DNA of 64,000 nt from Antedon mediterranea (GCF_964355755.1 NC_092680.1:20127001-20191000); one strand, 5' to 3'. Counted from the stretch's first letter, positions 22,803 to 35,690 are shown. Made by a program: numbers and translations. The notes: generated from the letters alone by a model not told the origin.

Positions 22803-25800
22803 CTATTTAGTAATATCAACATAAACCGGATCCTGTAGGTCTTGGTGAAATCCTCCATAAGCTTCATTCTTTTCAAACACATGGCATACATTGACTGGTT
22901 TCGGGGCCTTTTTACTTTCACTTTTCAAATTTTGACTACGTAATCTGAAGATAAACAAATAACATTAACTCAATATAAAATATAAAAACAAATCATTAAT
23001 AATGATGTTATATTTCAGTAAAAAGATACAAATCTATAAGCTTCTTTTATACATTAAACGTTTTACACAGACGTCATACGTATTTATTGAATACGTCACA
23101 ATTGTCTTTGTTGGTTTAAAATACACTGTTTAATGGTTTTGTATTTATTTATTTTATTTTGTATCTGTGTTGTTTCGGGATCTATATTTCTTTCCTCTTA
23201 AAACGCTCTTTCAATTTAATCTGAATTGAAATTAACATAAAATTAATGTTTAATTTTTGAATAATAAAAAATTTAAATAATAATAATAATAATAAAGAAT
23301 TATAATAATAACTCAAAAACGTATATACCAACCTGTATAACAGCGTTACAATAACAATGCCACAAACCACATTTAACGTCACCGATGATATCACGACCGC
23401 TGTCAATACTATAAATGAAGCAAAAATTAACCAAAATAAATAATACAATACATTATCGAAAAGTTAAATATATGGGATGGCAGAGGATGACAGCTTAGAA
23501 GAAGAAAATGATTAAGAAATATATAAATATCTACACAAAAAAGGAAATATATCATTAAATTATTTATAAATCCGAAGGCAAATTACTGAAAATGCCAATG
23601 CTGTGGGTATCAGTGTGGCTGGATCTCAATGGAGATAAAAAAAAAAGCGAAAAGCTAAATCAAAATGATAAAGTAAAACAGCCAGAAAAGTTAGCAGAGC
23701 TTTCGGGCAACACTAGCCCTTCATCAGTGCAATTAAATTATTTAGAATATATATTTATTTAATTTATGTGTGATTGATTGTTTTCTTAATTGCTTGCTTG
23801 TTTAATTGATAATAAATAAATCAACCTACCAAGTTTTGATTTATCATCGTCATCTCTAATCTCACTAATTGTGGGCAACAACGATATCAATTGGTTAGTT
23901 GTTTTACCAGGATGCATTACTTCAGTTGAAACCACTTCAGGAGTTGCTACAGAAGAATTCAAGCGTTTTAATAATCAACGACCGCAGTTCCTTAAAGTAC
24001 ATTTTCAATGTAGTTTTCCATCATTATTGTGAAATTGCGACCCACAACCTACCAGGTTTTGATTTATCATCGTCATCTCTTGTTATGTCATTACCAATTG
24101 TTTCACTAATTGTGGGCAACAACGATATCAATCGGTTAGTTGTTTTACCGGGATGCATTGCTTCAGTTGAAACCACTTCAGGTCTTGCTACAGAAGAATT
24201 CAAGCAATAAAGTCAACTCAAACGATTGCAGTTTCTTAAAGTACATTAACAATGTATAGTTTTCCATATTAAAAACATCATTTTAAATAGTAAGAATAAT
24301 AGCCTAAAATCAGAGCACATGTACATTTCGTGTTGTTTATTTTTATATCATTATCTAGTCATTATGACAAATACGGAATAGAAAAAAAAACAATTCACAA
24401 AAATAATTATCATTAAACAATAGAGTGTATACAATTAACACATCAAATCCAATTTATTCAAAAATGCTTACATCCTCTTGAAGACAAGACATTATTCTTT
24501 TAATGTACTGTTATTCAACCACATATAGATGAAGCTAAAAACATCTTTTATACTTCTTAATCTCGAAAAGTTAACGGAATCCCAATTTTCAAATCTGCAA
24601 ATTGTTCATTGCTCTACCTACCTACTTCACAGTTTCTTCCAGAAAAGCCAGGTGGACAACTACATACAAATCCTACATCAGGTGTTACAGATTGAAAACA
24701 GGTCCCACCATTAAAACATGGGGTAGGAGAACAAGGATTTACACCTGAAACATTTAAAACAAATTCAATTGACGATGTACGTACCCGCTGCAAAATGTGT
24801 GCTTTGTACTCATATGTTCCACCATTCATTCATTTGAATGGGTTGGCAGAGATCTGTAACAGTGTAACTACTACGATTATGAATTAATAATACAAACTGG
24901 CTGATAGATAGTGACAGTGATAGAACATCCACAATCTCACTCTCACCCATCCATGCAATGTGTAGCTCCGAGTGACGTGTTAGATAAGTTAATATAGGGA
25001 ATGTGTAGCTCCGAGTGACGTGTTAGATAAGATAATATAGGGAATGTTCATGAATGTTGTAGCTCCGAGTGACGTGTTAGATAAGATAATATAGGGAATG
25101 TGTAGCTCCGAGTGACGTGTTAGATAAGATAATAATATAGGGAATGTTCATGAATGTTGTAGCTCCGAGTGACGTGTTAGATAAGATAATATAGGGAATG
25201 TGTAGCTCCGAGTGACGTGTTAGATAAGATAATATAGGGAATGTTCATGGTTGTAGCTCCGAGTGACGTGTTGTTAGATAAGATAATATAGGGAATGTGT
25301 AGCTCCGAGTGACGTGTTAGATAAGATAATATAGGGAATGTTCATGAATGTTGTAGCTCCGAGTGACGTGTTAGATAAGATAATATAGGGAATGTGTAGC
25401 TCCGAGTGACGTGTTAGATAAGATAATATAGGGAATGTTCATGAATGTTGTAGCTCCGAGTGACGTGTTAGATAAGATAATAGGGAATGTGTAGCTCCGA
25501 GTGATGTGTTAGATAAGATAATATAGGGAATGTTCATGAATGTTGTAGCTCCGAGTGACGTGTTAGATAAGATAATATAGGGAATGTTCATGAATGTTGT
25601 AGCTCCGAGTGACGTGTTAGATAAGATAATATAGGGAATGTTCATGAATGTTGTAGCTCCGAGTGACGTGTTAGATAAGATAATATAGGGAATGTTCATG
25701 AATGTTCAGTATTTGCCTTTGATACACACCTGAAGCGATATCTGGAAACATTGCCTCTGGAAATATAGGCCTATAGTAACTATAGAGTTGAACTATACCG

Positions 25801-26929
25801 AGACACTTTAAGTAGCGTATTGACTTTCTTTCAAAATATCTAACATAGAATAATGGCAAACGTTTAAGAATAGTAAATTCAGAAGTATAATATACTTCTT
25901 CTTAAACGTTATTCTCTATGAACATTATTAGCCAAAATGAAATGTCCATCTTGAACAAGGTCATATACATGGCTGCAGTCAAGTGCTCAAGTTAGTGTTT
26001 ACCTACCTACCGACCCACCGACCGACCGACCGACCAATCGATCGATCGATCGATCGACCGATCAACCGACCGACCAGTAATAATACATTTAACATTTAAC
26101 ATTTAACATAGTGAGCTGTAGATACCGGCTGCACACAATAATACGAGGATGCTTTCGATTTTCCTATCTCCTCCTACGATAATTGTTTTTAATGGCTAAA
26201 AACCGGTTGAACAGCTCGAGAACAGGCTCATAATGTTGAAGACAGGCCGATGGATTTTCTTTAAAAAAAAAACTATTTTGATAGATTAATATATAATTGT
26301 TATACAAATGTATTGTTTTTCGATAAATGGAACATTCCAATCTCTCTTCCACAGCGTCTATTCCCTCAGGCATCGTAATAACACAAAGGTAAGTTAAGTA
26401 CACTTATAATAGAAATTCCATTCATTTTTTAAATCTGTGCTGCAGAGGTTGGATATAGGTATTTTTTTTAAACAGATAATGAGCTAGCGTTTTCAGTCGC
26501 CGTCTATATACATGTACAATCAACAATATTATTGCAGTTAAACCACCCCTCAATGGCATTGAGCAGAAAAAAAACAGAACTTTGGAGGGGAACTAACTTA
26601 AGTATGAATTGGCTCTAAGAAACAATTGAAAACTACTAATTAATTTGAGTTAGATAATTATTTATTGACGATTAAAATTTACGATTTGCCCCGAATAGAG
26701 GTGTTTTTCACAAAATTGTTTTACATTATATAAACACATATACAAATAAACTTTATTACTGACAGTTGCTTTACGTTTGTAACGGAATACGGGTAAACAT
26801 AAGGCAAAAATCAGCCATAAAAAGAAAGAAATGGCAAGCTTTAATCAAACACTATATAATATATTGCATACCTTGGCATTTTACTACGGTCACATACAAA
26901 TGAAATATCAACCAGATCTTGAGAAACAT
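22803..26929 (-). CDS. EGF receptor on the lectin-family stalk, TM and tail
   Basis: Exons: 26929-26872 signal (MFLKIWLIFHLYVTVVKCQ); 24744-24622 one EGF domain (NPCSPTPCFNGGTCFQ to CSCPPGFSGRNCEVG); 24187-24053 and 23946-23830 stalk (STEAMHPGKTTNRLISLLPT and a near-identical partner, both with acidic RDDDDKSK ends); 23408-23333 TM (TAVVISSVTLNVVCGIVIVT); 22944-22803 tail ending YVDITK. Phases join to about 216 aa. The TM and tail are plainly homologous to the lectin receptors (VNVCHV, EAYGGF, DPVYVDI), so the ectodomain has been exchanged while the membrane and signalling part is shared. The first intron is about 2.1 kb and holds a minisatellite. Confidence 0.85.
23575..23735 (+). repeat. 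Dispersed repeat, copy also at 30984-31245
   Basis: Contains CAATGCTGTGGGTATCAGTG, GGCTGGATCTCAATGGAGAT, an A-tract, and AGCAGAGCTTTCGGGCAACA, all shared with the PPM1G intron copy. Family unknown. Confidence 0.65.
24790..24872 (-). pseudogene. Relic EGF half-exon
   Basis: Same broken unit as at 13945-14012: GTTACAG acceptor then CTCTGCCAACCCA and a GGTGGAACAT word. It is not open as an EGF module. Confidence 0.45.
24962..25708. repeat. Minisatellite with CRE-like cores
   Basis: A ~40-bp unit (GTAGCTCCGAGTGACGTGTT then AGATAAGATAATATAGGGAA) alternates with a longer form carrying TGTTCATGAATGT, about 16 copies in all. Each copy has a TGACGT core like a CRE/ATF site. It lies in the first intron of the EGF receptor. 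Confidence 0.9.
25859..25910. repeat. Two-step palindrome
   Basis: AACGTTTAAGAA (25859-25870) pairs with TTCTTAAACGTT (25899-25910), and AGAAGTATA pairs with TATACTTCT inside it. Confidence 0.7.
26005..26080. repeat. (GACC/ATCG)n tetranucleotide microsatellite
   Basis: A run of CTAC, GACC and ATCG tetranucleotides. Confidence 0.85.
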
Positions 26930-27049
26930 AATTGGAAGCTTGGTAGCAGAAAGATCGTCAAAACAAGAAAAAAATATATAAAAAAGCTAACTCTAGAGGG
27001 CAGCAAACCAGAGATTTTCGAAACTGAAAAGGGGGATACCTGTTGAATA

Positions 27050-27969
27050 GATAGATGGTGCCGCTGCTGTCGTTTGTGAAATTTATGTTTAGAGGACGTT
27101 CATTTTATTCTAAAATGTCCGTTATATATATAAAAAAAAAACCGCAAATATTTTGTTCCAAAGTATATTGTAAATATTTTTAATTTTTCTTCATTATTTA
27201 AGTCTAGAAAACCAACAATTAAGCATTAACAAATTATATTTTAGAGCCCTAATGAAAAAGTAATGTTTATATTTTAAGCTCTGGCCCACTATTAAATAGG
27301 TCTACAAGTTACGTCTCCCTCTGAGGAGAGTTGAACTTTATAATGTTTAAAATAAGAAAAGCAATCTCCCTTATGATATTAGTTGATTAGCTTAAAAATT
27401 AATAGGTGAAACAAAACGATAGGTGATTGATCAAGTACAATGTAGGTCTTATTTTGAATGAATGTTGAATTACCTTATCATAGCATATAAAGGCCACAGT
27501 TTACTCATTGTAACAAGTTTAATGTACATTTTGTTTTTTTGTAATCAGTAAACGTTTTACCAGGGACGTGAACAATAACAGATACTAATTTTTTTTTTTT
27601 TTTTTTTTTTCTTTTTGGGCTATCCTGGAAAGTCTTTTATAGATGTATTATTTGTAATGTCCGTAATTTATGTTATCACTTTGTATGTATTTTTTATGAT
27701 GATTTTCCAAATAAATTCAAATCAAATCTAATTTGATTTCTTTTTTTAAAAGAAAATAAAAATATAAACTTTCCAGAGGGCGCAGTCAACATGTGTGACA
27801 TCATTTTGACTTCTTTTTTCTTTCAATGGAAAAGCGAGGGAATGAATAGATTATAATATTAGTATTACTACTACTATTGAAGACAATTAAATCGTAATAA
27901 CACGTGTGTTTCTGTATTTAGAATTAATGAATTTCCTTTAACTAACCTTTATTGTTTAACTCTTAAACC
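27050..27969. other. Gene-free stretch before PPM1G
   Basis: Contains the end of the duplicated EGF-gene flank (to about 27370), a T-tract at about 27589-27611 and an A/T-rich 5' flank for PPM1G. No other coding evidence. Confidence 0.5.
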
Positions 27970-30900
27970 ATGGGAGCATATCTTTCTGAACCAAATCTAG
28001 AGAAAACTTCGGAAGAATGCAAGTGTGAAAGGTTCTCTTTCGGTGTTGGTTCTATGCAAGGTTGGAGGTTAGCGCAAGAGGTGAGTTCGGGCCGGCTGGT
28101 TTACTGGTACTAGCAAGGCCTAGGCTGAGCCTAGGCCTACTAACTAAAATGTCTTAGCACAATGACGGCTAGGCCTAGGGAATCTGGATATGGAAATGGT
28201 GTATTCAATCATTAAAATACATCATTATTGCAGGCAGCATATCTTTATCTAGCTAGGCCTATAATATAGGCCTAATTATTGATAAGAAAAGAGAGATTAA
28301 ATTAATACAATAATTTTTATTTAGGATAGAGGGCCCTATAATAATCATTTAAAAATAAATAAAATAGAAATGTGTTTATACTTTAAAATTTCATTATTGT
28401 TTAGTGTTGTCAATGCATTGTTACAAAAATGTAATATGAGTGCAAAATAATTTTTTTTTCAGGATGCACATAACTGTATAGAAAAGCTGGAAGAAAAGAC
28501 ATCATTATTTGGTGTTTATGATGGCCACGGAGGTGAATTTTCTTTTTGTACATAAATGATGCAATTGTTTTGTAAATTTATAGTGATTTTATGAGTGAAA
28601 AACAGTTGAAAATTACACATAGATTATCATCACTGTATGGTTTTAGTATCTAATTGTTGAAATGTAAATATTCTATTTATAATAAGTATGTTAAGATAAG
28701 AGATAAATAAATTATATGAGCTTAATAATTGTTAGTGGCAAAGTTTTACGTCCAATCCTGGATGCATCATCATCAGACACAGACAAGTCTTTCAACATTT
28801 TAAATTTAATTAATTTTTCAGTACACCGCTCGAACAAAAAGTAGTAATAGTAAAATTATAATAGTGAATAAGTAAGAGATAGATCATCCACTTTAAATGA
28901 AAATTGTGAAAGGTACAAACATTGGCCACAGACAAAATGTATGTTTTCTAACATTAATACAGTGGGGACAATGTAAAAGCTTGTTTGTTTGTTTGTTTTA
29001 TCTTTATACTGGGTGACCTCTTCAGTCAAAGACTGATCTCCCAGAGGGCCCAGTTGGTGATCAGTGGCTGTGATGTACTAATACACCGGGGTAACCCCCT
29101 ACTCGTCTCGAAAGATGTACTAGGTTCTTTAAAGTGCACACGAGCAAGTTGTGTACACTGGACCTACGGTTTATAGTCCTTTATCCGAGAAGACTCGTTC
29201 TACCACCAGAACCATGGAGTGAGTGAGCCTCGAACCCCTGCCGATGTTATGGCTACGTGATTACGGTTCCACTGTCTTAACCGCTCGGCCACTCACTCAC
29301 TCCTCCGCTTAATTTGGTCTATACCATCCATTCATTGTATTTGTAGCCCATGTATCAGTTTGTAAGATCAATGTTATTGTGACATCTTAGATGATAAATT
29401 AATTTTCCTCTCTGTTTTAAAATCAAAATGCGTGTTTCTCTTTGTTTGTTAGGAGCGGAGGTGGCCCAGTATTGCTCACAGCACTTGCCAGAATTCATTA
29501 AGAAAAACAAATCATTTAAGGAGGGTGATGTCGAAATTGGCCTAACCTCCTCATTTTTAGAGTTTGATAAACATCTAACAGAAAAAAGTGTGGTGACAGA
29601 ATTAAAAAAGATGGCAGGCATGGATGAACCTGAAGAAGAAGGTAATGTATGATTAATATTATTGTATGTCTTTCTCATTATGATATATGTATAAAACATT
29701 GGTCATAGAGTTTTTAGTTCTAGTCACATCATCTTATTGCATGTGTCCTTCAGCAAGACACTTTACTTACGTTTGCCTCTCTCCATCCAGGGGTAAATGG
29801 GTACCATAGGTTTAAGGTTTAAACACAATTGTGCTGATTAATAACTGCATTATGGGAGCTGTCTATTCGTGTTCGATCCAATGACCGGGGTAATAATGCA
29901 AAGATATAAGATTGACATTACTGGATACGTGCTGTAGACAGGCACTTTCGGGAACTAAGACTAAAGTGTCCGTTTGCAGGAAGATTAACTGAAAAATCAG
30001 ATCTATTACAATATTTGTTTTTTAAGTATAAAGAACAACAATATTTTACAGTAAAAAGGTTTTCAAATTTGGCTTGTAAGTAAGTTACAATACCTGTATG
30101 CTGCAATAAATTATTCTTATAGTAATTTTGAATAATATACAGTACATGTACATCTTTTAAATACATTTATAATGTATAATATAATTTTTCTCTTTAATAT
30201 TAAGATGATGAGGAAACAGACCTTTTAAATGAAGAAGCAAATATGCCTATAGCTGACCTCTTGGCACGATTTGGCCAGGCACCCAGCAGTATTAGGTCAA
30301 TAAGAAAAAAAGTAGATAGAAAAGACTTGTTATCACCAATGATTCGAAAAACACAACCTCGGTTTCCAAGTAATGGTTCCACTGAACCAGACATTGAGGA
30401 GGAGGAAAATGAGGAGAACGTAGAGAAAACGGTAACAAATGGAAGTGATGATAAAATTAGTACAAAATTAGAACTAGACGATTCATCTAAAGAAAATGGA
30501 CAAGTAAATGGTGAAGTGATAGAAAACGGAGACATTAAAGAAAAGGATGATGGAGATACCCAAGTAAGGAATGACAGTGAAGGAAAGGAAGAGGAGGAAT
30601 GTGCAACAAGTACCTCAAATAGTAATAACATTAAAAAGAAAGGTAAATTTAACAGATTTATTTTATGCTGTTCTTTATATACAGTAACCGACTAATCCCA
30701 TGCTTAAGTAATCCCACCCCTGATTTAGGTTAAATTCACCCACAGACTTCGATGCAATCTGAGTTTAATTCTCTCCCCAACTGTAGATTTTGCAAGTCCC
30801 TCTGGGGTTATACTGATTTATTGACAATTATAAGCCGCCTTCCAAAAAGAACAGAATGCCAATGGAAGAGAAAGTATATTTATGGCTATGTTTATTATTT

Positions 30901-33845
30901 TATAATTCTTCTTAGTTTTTATCAACTTTGTGCTTTGAACCTGATATACAGTATGTAATTAAAATATATACTTGATAATTTATAAAAATCCAAAGGCAAA
31001 TTACTGAAAAAATGACAATGCTGTGGGTATCAGTGGCTGGATCTCAATGGAGATACAAAATAAAATAAGCAAAAAGCTAAATCCAAAGGCAAATTACTGA
31101 AAAAATGACAATGCTGTGGGTATCAGTGGCTGGATCTAAATAGAGATTAAAAAAAAAAAGCAAAGAGCTAAATCAAAACGATAAAGTGAAACAGGCAGAA
31201 AAATTAGCAGAGCTTTCGGGCAACACTAGCCATTCATCACTGATGATTTGTAAAGAAATATATAAACAACAACAACAACTTTTTATCACAATATAAAATG
31301 TTGATGTAGAAAGAACAATTGTACTAGAAGATGATGATGATGATGATGATTCAGAAGATGAGGAAGACTATGATGCTGAAGAAGATGATGGTGAGGAGGA
31401 GGAGGATGAAGAAGAAGTTGAAGAAAATGCAGACACTGAAGATGCTGGTGATGATACGGAGGACTACGGGTTTCCAGGAAGAGAGGAGGTAAGTTGAGTC
31501 CACACAAAGTATTTTGTTAAAAGTGGACTGGATTACTGTACCACCGCTGTGAATTATAAAAATAAATATCTGGGTGGTTTGAAAAAGAAAATATAGGAAG
31601 AGCATTTAAAATGTAAATTTGAGAGCGTAATGTCTCCATACATCATGCTTCATTGACTTCTCCACCTGATGCATTGTGGGATAGTTGTGTTTCAATTTTG
31701 CCAGATATATTTTCATTTTTTGATCTCCCTTTATTTTGATTATCAAATTAGTCTTTTTACTTTTCAATGTATATCATTGGGATTTAACCCAATTTAAAAT
31801 GCCCCTTGAGATGTAAATTCCTTTTTTGGAGAATTTGAGAGGGCCATCTTTGGTACCATGCATTTTTTATTTGTCTTTCAATTCAAAATAACATTTATTT
31901 TCTTACTTTTAAGTTCGAGATAGAGGTTTCTGTGCTTTTTCTTCCCGTATTGTATCAAAATGAGTCAAATCAGACATTGTATAATAAATGAAATATATGC
32001 TAATTTTAAATTTCTTTGTAGCCTGGTAGTGACAGTGGATGTACAGCAGTAGTAGCCATTTTAAAGGGCCAAGAACTAATAGTTGCAAACGCCGGTGATT
32101 CACGATGTGTATTATCCCGAGGTGGAAATGCTCTTGACCTCTCCGTTGACCACAAACCGGAAGACGAGGAAGAACTAGAAAGGATTGTCTTTGCGGGTGG
32201 GAAAGTGACCGAAGATGGCCGTGTTAATGGTGGCCTTAATTTATCAAGGGCATTAGGTAAGAGTTCAAAGTTGAGAATGTTGACAAAGATGATTTGAACG
32301 ACCTATTTGCATAGATTATTAGGCAAGAGCAAGAACACTATGTAGTTTTGATTTATGATCATTGAAAAATTACATTACCTTTACTCGAGACCTTATTTGG
32401 ATGATTGAATTTAATGTGTTTATAAATAAGGTATTTTTCTGTTTTAATAATTTTTGTTTTGGGTTTTTTTTTATGTCGAAGATATTTTTGTAATGCCATT
32501 AATTTTTCACTACTTTCTGTAGTACAATACATACAATAATATGTTTTTAATTTATTTTTTATATCAGGTGATCATTGCTATAAACAAAACAAATCATTAG
32601 CATTAGAAAAGCAGATGATATCACCTTTACCTGACATACGGAAAGTGACATTAACACCGGAAGAAGATGACTTTTTTATTTTAGCCTGTGATGGTATCTG
32701 GTAAGTTTTTTGAAATTGTTTGAAGTGAGAATTGTACTCTGGGTAATCCCAGTTTTTGGCATGGGATAGTTGGTCTAAGAGTGCCATAATCAGAAGCCAA
32801 GAAGGACTACTGTTGTGCATAGGCTTTAGAACATTTTATCCTAGCTTTAATAATGTGTTCCAAAAACAAACAACAATCAACTTGAGGGAGATATTTAAAT
32901 AAATAAAGAGAGAAGGTAACTTCTACTTAATATTCCATGACATTATACAGTATGTTTGATTGTTTGTAATTTACATACTGTACTATTTGTTAGTTTGTTA
33001 TACCATTCTAAGTATTTGGTACATACATAGATATTTGATCATTTTGTACTTGTATTATGTCATTATAAATAAATTGACCATTTACTGTTGAGTCATTTGT
33101 GGATGAAGTGCAGTGTTGGTCAGACTTTAGTGACCACCATCGGAGACCTAGTGTTAAAATACTTTTTTTTTTGTATTGCAGGAATGTACTTACAAGTCAA
33201 GAGGTAGTAGATTTCGTAAGAGAACGACTTAATCAAGACCATCCAGAGGGCGGCACTTGGACCTTGACTGCAATTATCGAAGAGGTAAATGAACAATTTA
33301 TTTGGTATTCTTATTTATATTACTTACACATCTCAGGCACATATACAAAATATAAATATATAAAGACACATAAGCAGAATTAAATAATCAATAAAAATAT
33401 AATAAAGGAGATCTCTAGAGCTGTCAGACAACCTTATTACAAATTTATAAGTTTATTTTTTATTTAATTACATTAAAAATATGTATAACAAAAGTGTTAT
33501 TAAATTTTGAACATCGGCAACAAGTTACCCAAGGAACAAAAAATGTTAATATAAAGTTAGATTTTTTCCCCAAATTGGTCTTAAAATACTTAAAATATAT
33601 GAGTATGGCATGTATGGCAAAATCCATAGGATAGTTACATGAATTTGCAGGATCTATCAGTTATAATTGTTTTACAGTTGTTTGATGCTTGCTTGGCGCC
33701 TGACACATCAGGAGATGGAACTGGGTGTGACAACATGACATGCATCATCGTACAGCTTCATCAAAACACTGTGACCTCCGCAAAGAAGAAACGCAAAGTG
33801 TCTGAAGGCGATGACAGTGATAGTAAACGGCCGTGCAAGGAATGA
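27970..33845 (+). CDS. PPM1G: Protein phosphatase PPM1G (PP2C gamma)
   Basis: Metal-dependent Ser/Thr phosphatase of the PP2C family. The vertebrate orthologue is nuclear and acts on splicing and chromatin factors. Exons: 27970-28080, 28463-28532, 29453-29641, 30205-30642, 31310-31488, 32022-32256, 32568-32700, 33182-33284, 33678-33845. All phases join to about 541 aa, close to the 546 aa of human PPM1G. It starts MGAYLSEPN, a myristoylation-type N-terminus shared with the orthologue. Visible PP2C metal-site motifs are [22 protein letters not shown] and GCDNMTC. A long acidic insert ([10 protein letters not shown]...EEEVEEN) splits the catalytic domain, as is characteristic of PPM1G. The C-terminus is basic (KKKRK, KRPCKE). 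Splice sites are all GT-AG. Confidence 0.97.
28985..29305 (-). mobile_element. tRNA-derived SINE in PPM1G intron 2
   Basis: Read on the minus strand it begins with a tRNA-like head (TGGCCGAGCGGTTAAGACAG, then GGGGTTCGAGGCT), matching Pol III A- and B-box patterns of a Leu/Ser-type tRNA. A body follows that is shared with 1550-1740, then an (ACAA)n tail at about 28980-29000. Confidence 0.75.
29716..29905. repeat. Dispersed retroelement-like fragment
   Basis: Contains TGTCCTTCAGCAAGACACTT, CCTCTCTCCATCCAGGGGTA and AATGGGTACC, wording typical of a repeat widespread in marine invertebrates. There is no coding content. Family not determined. Confidence 0.45.
30984..31245 (+). repeat. Dispersed repeat in PPM1G intron 4, internally duplicated
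   Basis: The segment from CCAAAGGCAAATTACTGAAA through CAATGCTGTGGGTATCAGTG occurs twice in a row. It is followed by the same A-tract and AGCTTTCGGGCAACACTAGC as at 23575-23735. Confidence 0.65.
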
Positions 33846-34776
33846 AAACTCTGGGAAACCATGCCTTTTATTAGATTTGTCTGATCAACTTTAGTGTTCA
33901 GGATTTTTATATTATTGTACTAGTACGGGTAATAAGCCCACACTCATAAGTTTCATGAAGGATGATTGTATTGTCATATCTTGGTCCTAGGGAATAAGCC
34001 TACTTGTAAATTTCATGTTTAACAGGTGTTGGTATGGTACTTAACGCAACCGACACAATGTAAGAAAATGTCCTTCCAATAATTGTGTTTGCCCCCGCCT
34101 GTGTGAAATCAAACGTGCTTGTTGCGAGTCAATGTTAGTTGCCGTAGACTTTGAACTGGTTCACCCCGCGTACTTTACAGTACATGCTGTACTATGTTTT
34201 CCAGTGTTCTTTTGCCATGATTTCTGGTAGCGATGTTTGTAGCACTGTTGAGTCCCACTTGTGATTGCGCAATACAGAACCTTGCGTCGCTACGTTGCAT
34301 TCTAGTGGGAACCACACTTTACAGACCACTTCGTTGTCCCAAGGAATGTGTAAAATATATTTTCACCTCACTTCCCAGATAACCACAACATTTTTCCTAT
34401 TCTGTACATTTTCATCATTGTTATTGAGTGATCATATATTGGGAGATAGGTTCAGATTGTAATAATATAACATATGTAGGCCTTTCTTGTGTTATCAAGA
34501 TAGGTAGTACTATATTGATCAAAGATATGCCCCTTTGGCAAACCCTTGAAAATAATTTGTTTAAAACATAAAAAAGGGGTATAATACTTTTAAAATAGCT
34601 GTACATTGTTAAATCATGTTTTGCTTGAAATACTTATAATTATTATTTTGAACTAACCAATTTGTTTTTAAGAAGTTGAGATTTAATCTTTTATGTTATG
34701 AATTATGGAAGTTATTATCTTTTTACAACGTAATAATCTCATTCTAAATTGATTTGAATTGCTTTCCAAGTTTATT

Positions 34777-34782
34777 AATAAA
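34777..34782 (+). promoter_or_regulatory. Candidate poly(A) signal of PPM1G
   Basis: AATAAA about 0.93 kb downstream of the PPM1G stop, at the end of an AT-rich 3' UTR-like stretch. Confidence 0.5.
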
Positions 34783-34799
34783 GTCTGAATGTTAAAGGT

Positions 34800-35600
34800 T
34801 TCTGTTGTAGAACACAAATTACTGTAAACAAAAACCTATGCAATCATATCTTCAACCTTTATTTATTCATTTATTTATTTTGTTGATATTTAAATTACTT
34901 ATTCAAACTTTGTATTTATCAAAAACTTGACAATCACAAATTCTATTTATAATGAGAAGAAAAGTTTTGCTTGCTAAAATGCTTATATTAAATCTTTTGC
35001 TGTTGTATAAATTTGTTTATTAATCATTATTATGATACAGTACCTACAATGAACAAAACCTAACAATATGTGCCAATTAAAATGTAAGCAAATTATTATT
35101 ATTTGTAAGTGATGTGATAGAGTAATAATAAATAAAAAGAAAAGATTACAGCTTAATAATATAAAAACATGCATCAACATGATTACATTTGTGATAAAGC
35201 TGAACAATTTACTGATTCATTTTAATGTAACAACAATCATCTTAGATGAATTCTTATAAATTATGATGTTACTACTCTAATTGTGATACAAAACATTTTT
35301 TTAGATAAGATCTATTTGGATTTTTAAGATTGTAGTAACGAGATTAATTCACTTAAAACTATTCTTAAGTTAAACCAAATATCATTTAAACTTATTATAC
35401 TATAGTAAGTTACTGTACTCCGTGTTATTTGTAATGTGCGGATAGTACTAAATCACATCACAGAAATAACCGAAAACAAATAGGAGGTACAAACCAAGTA
35501 TTTCATGATGGCTTCTTTATCATCTTAATTTTGTTTTCTGTTCTCACAAAACTGTATTTTTTGTATCCTAGATAAACTAAATTGTCTAAAAATATTAATT
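34800..35600. other. Gene-free stretch
   Basis: AT-rich sequence between PPM1G and the repeat cluster; nothing coding was recognised. Confidence 0.5.
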
Positions 35601-35610
35601 TGATGCAAAA

Positions 35611-35690
35611 TGGTATAGTGGAGTAGCTGGGTGGATCCTTGCTTTCTAATCCTGATGGTCAAAGTTCAAATCCTGTCGGATGTCCAAATA
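35611..35690 (+). repeat. tRNA-like sequence, probable SINE head
   Basis: TATAGTGGAGTAGCTGGGTG and, 40 bp on, AAAGTTCAAATCCTGTCGGA resemble Pol III A and B boxes. The stem pairing of a true tRNA is poor, so a tRNA-derived repeat is more likely than a functional tRNA. Confidence 0.35.

Noticed and set aside
25439-25699. Minus-strand frame with repeated MNIPYIILSNTSLGATTF
   Set aside because: By-product of the 24.96-25.71 kb minisatellite; no start context or homology.
24962-25708. CRISPR-like array of short repeats
   Set aside because: Units are contiguous tandem repeats without unique spacers, in a eukaryotic intron.
30200-30631. 143-codon minus-strand Ser-rich frame
   Set aside because: Antisense shadow of PPM1G exon 4.
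31286-31605. Minus-strand His/Pro/Leu-rich frames
   Set aside because: Antisense of the acidic (GAT/GAA-rich) exon of PPM1G.
35611-35690. Functional tRNA gene
   Set aside because: B-box-like word present but acceptor and anticodon stems do not pair convincingly; treated as a SINE-type repeat.
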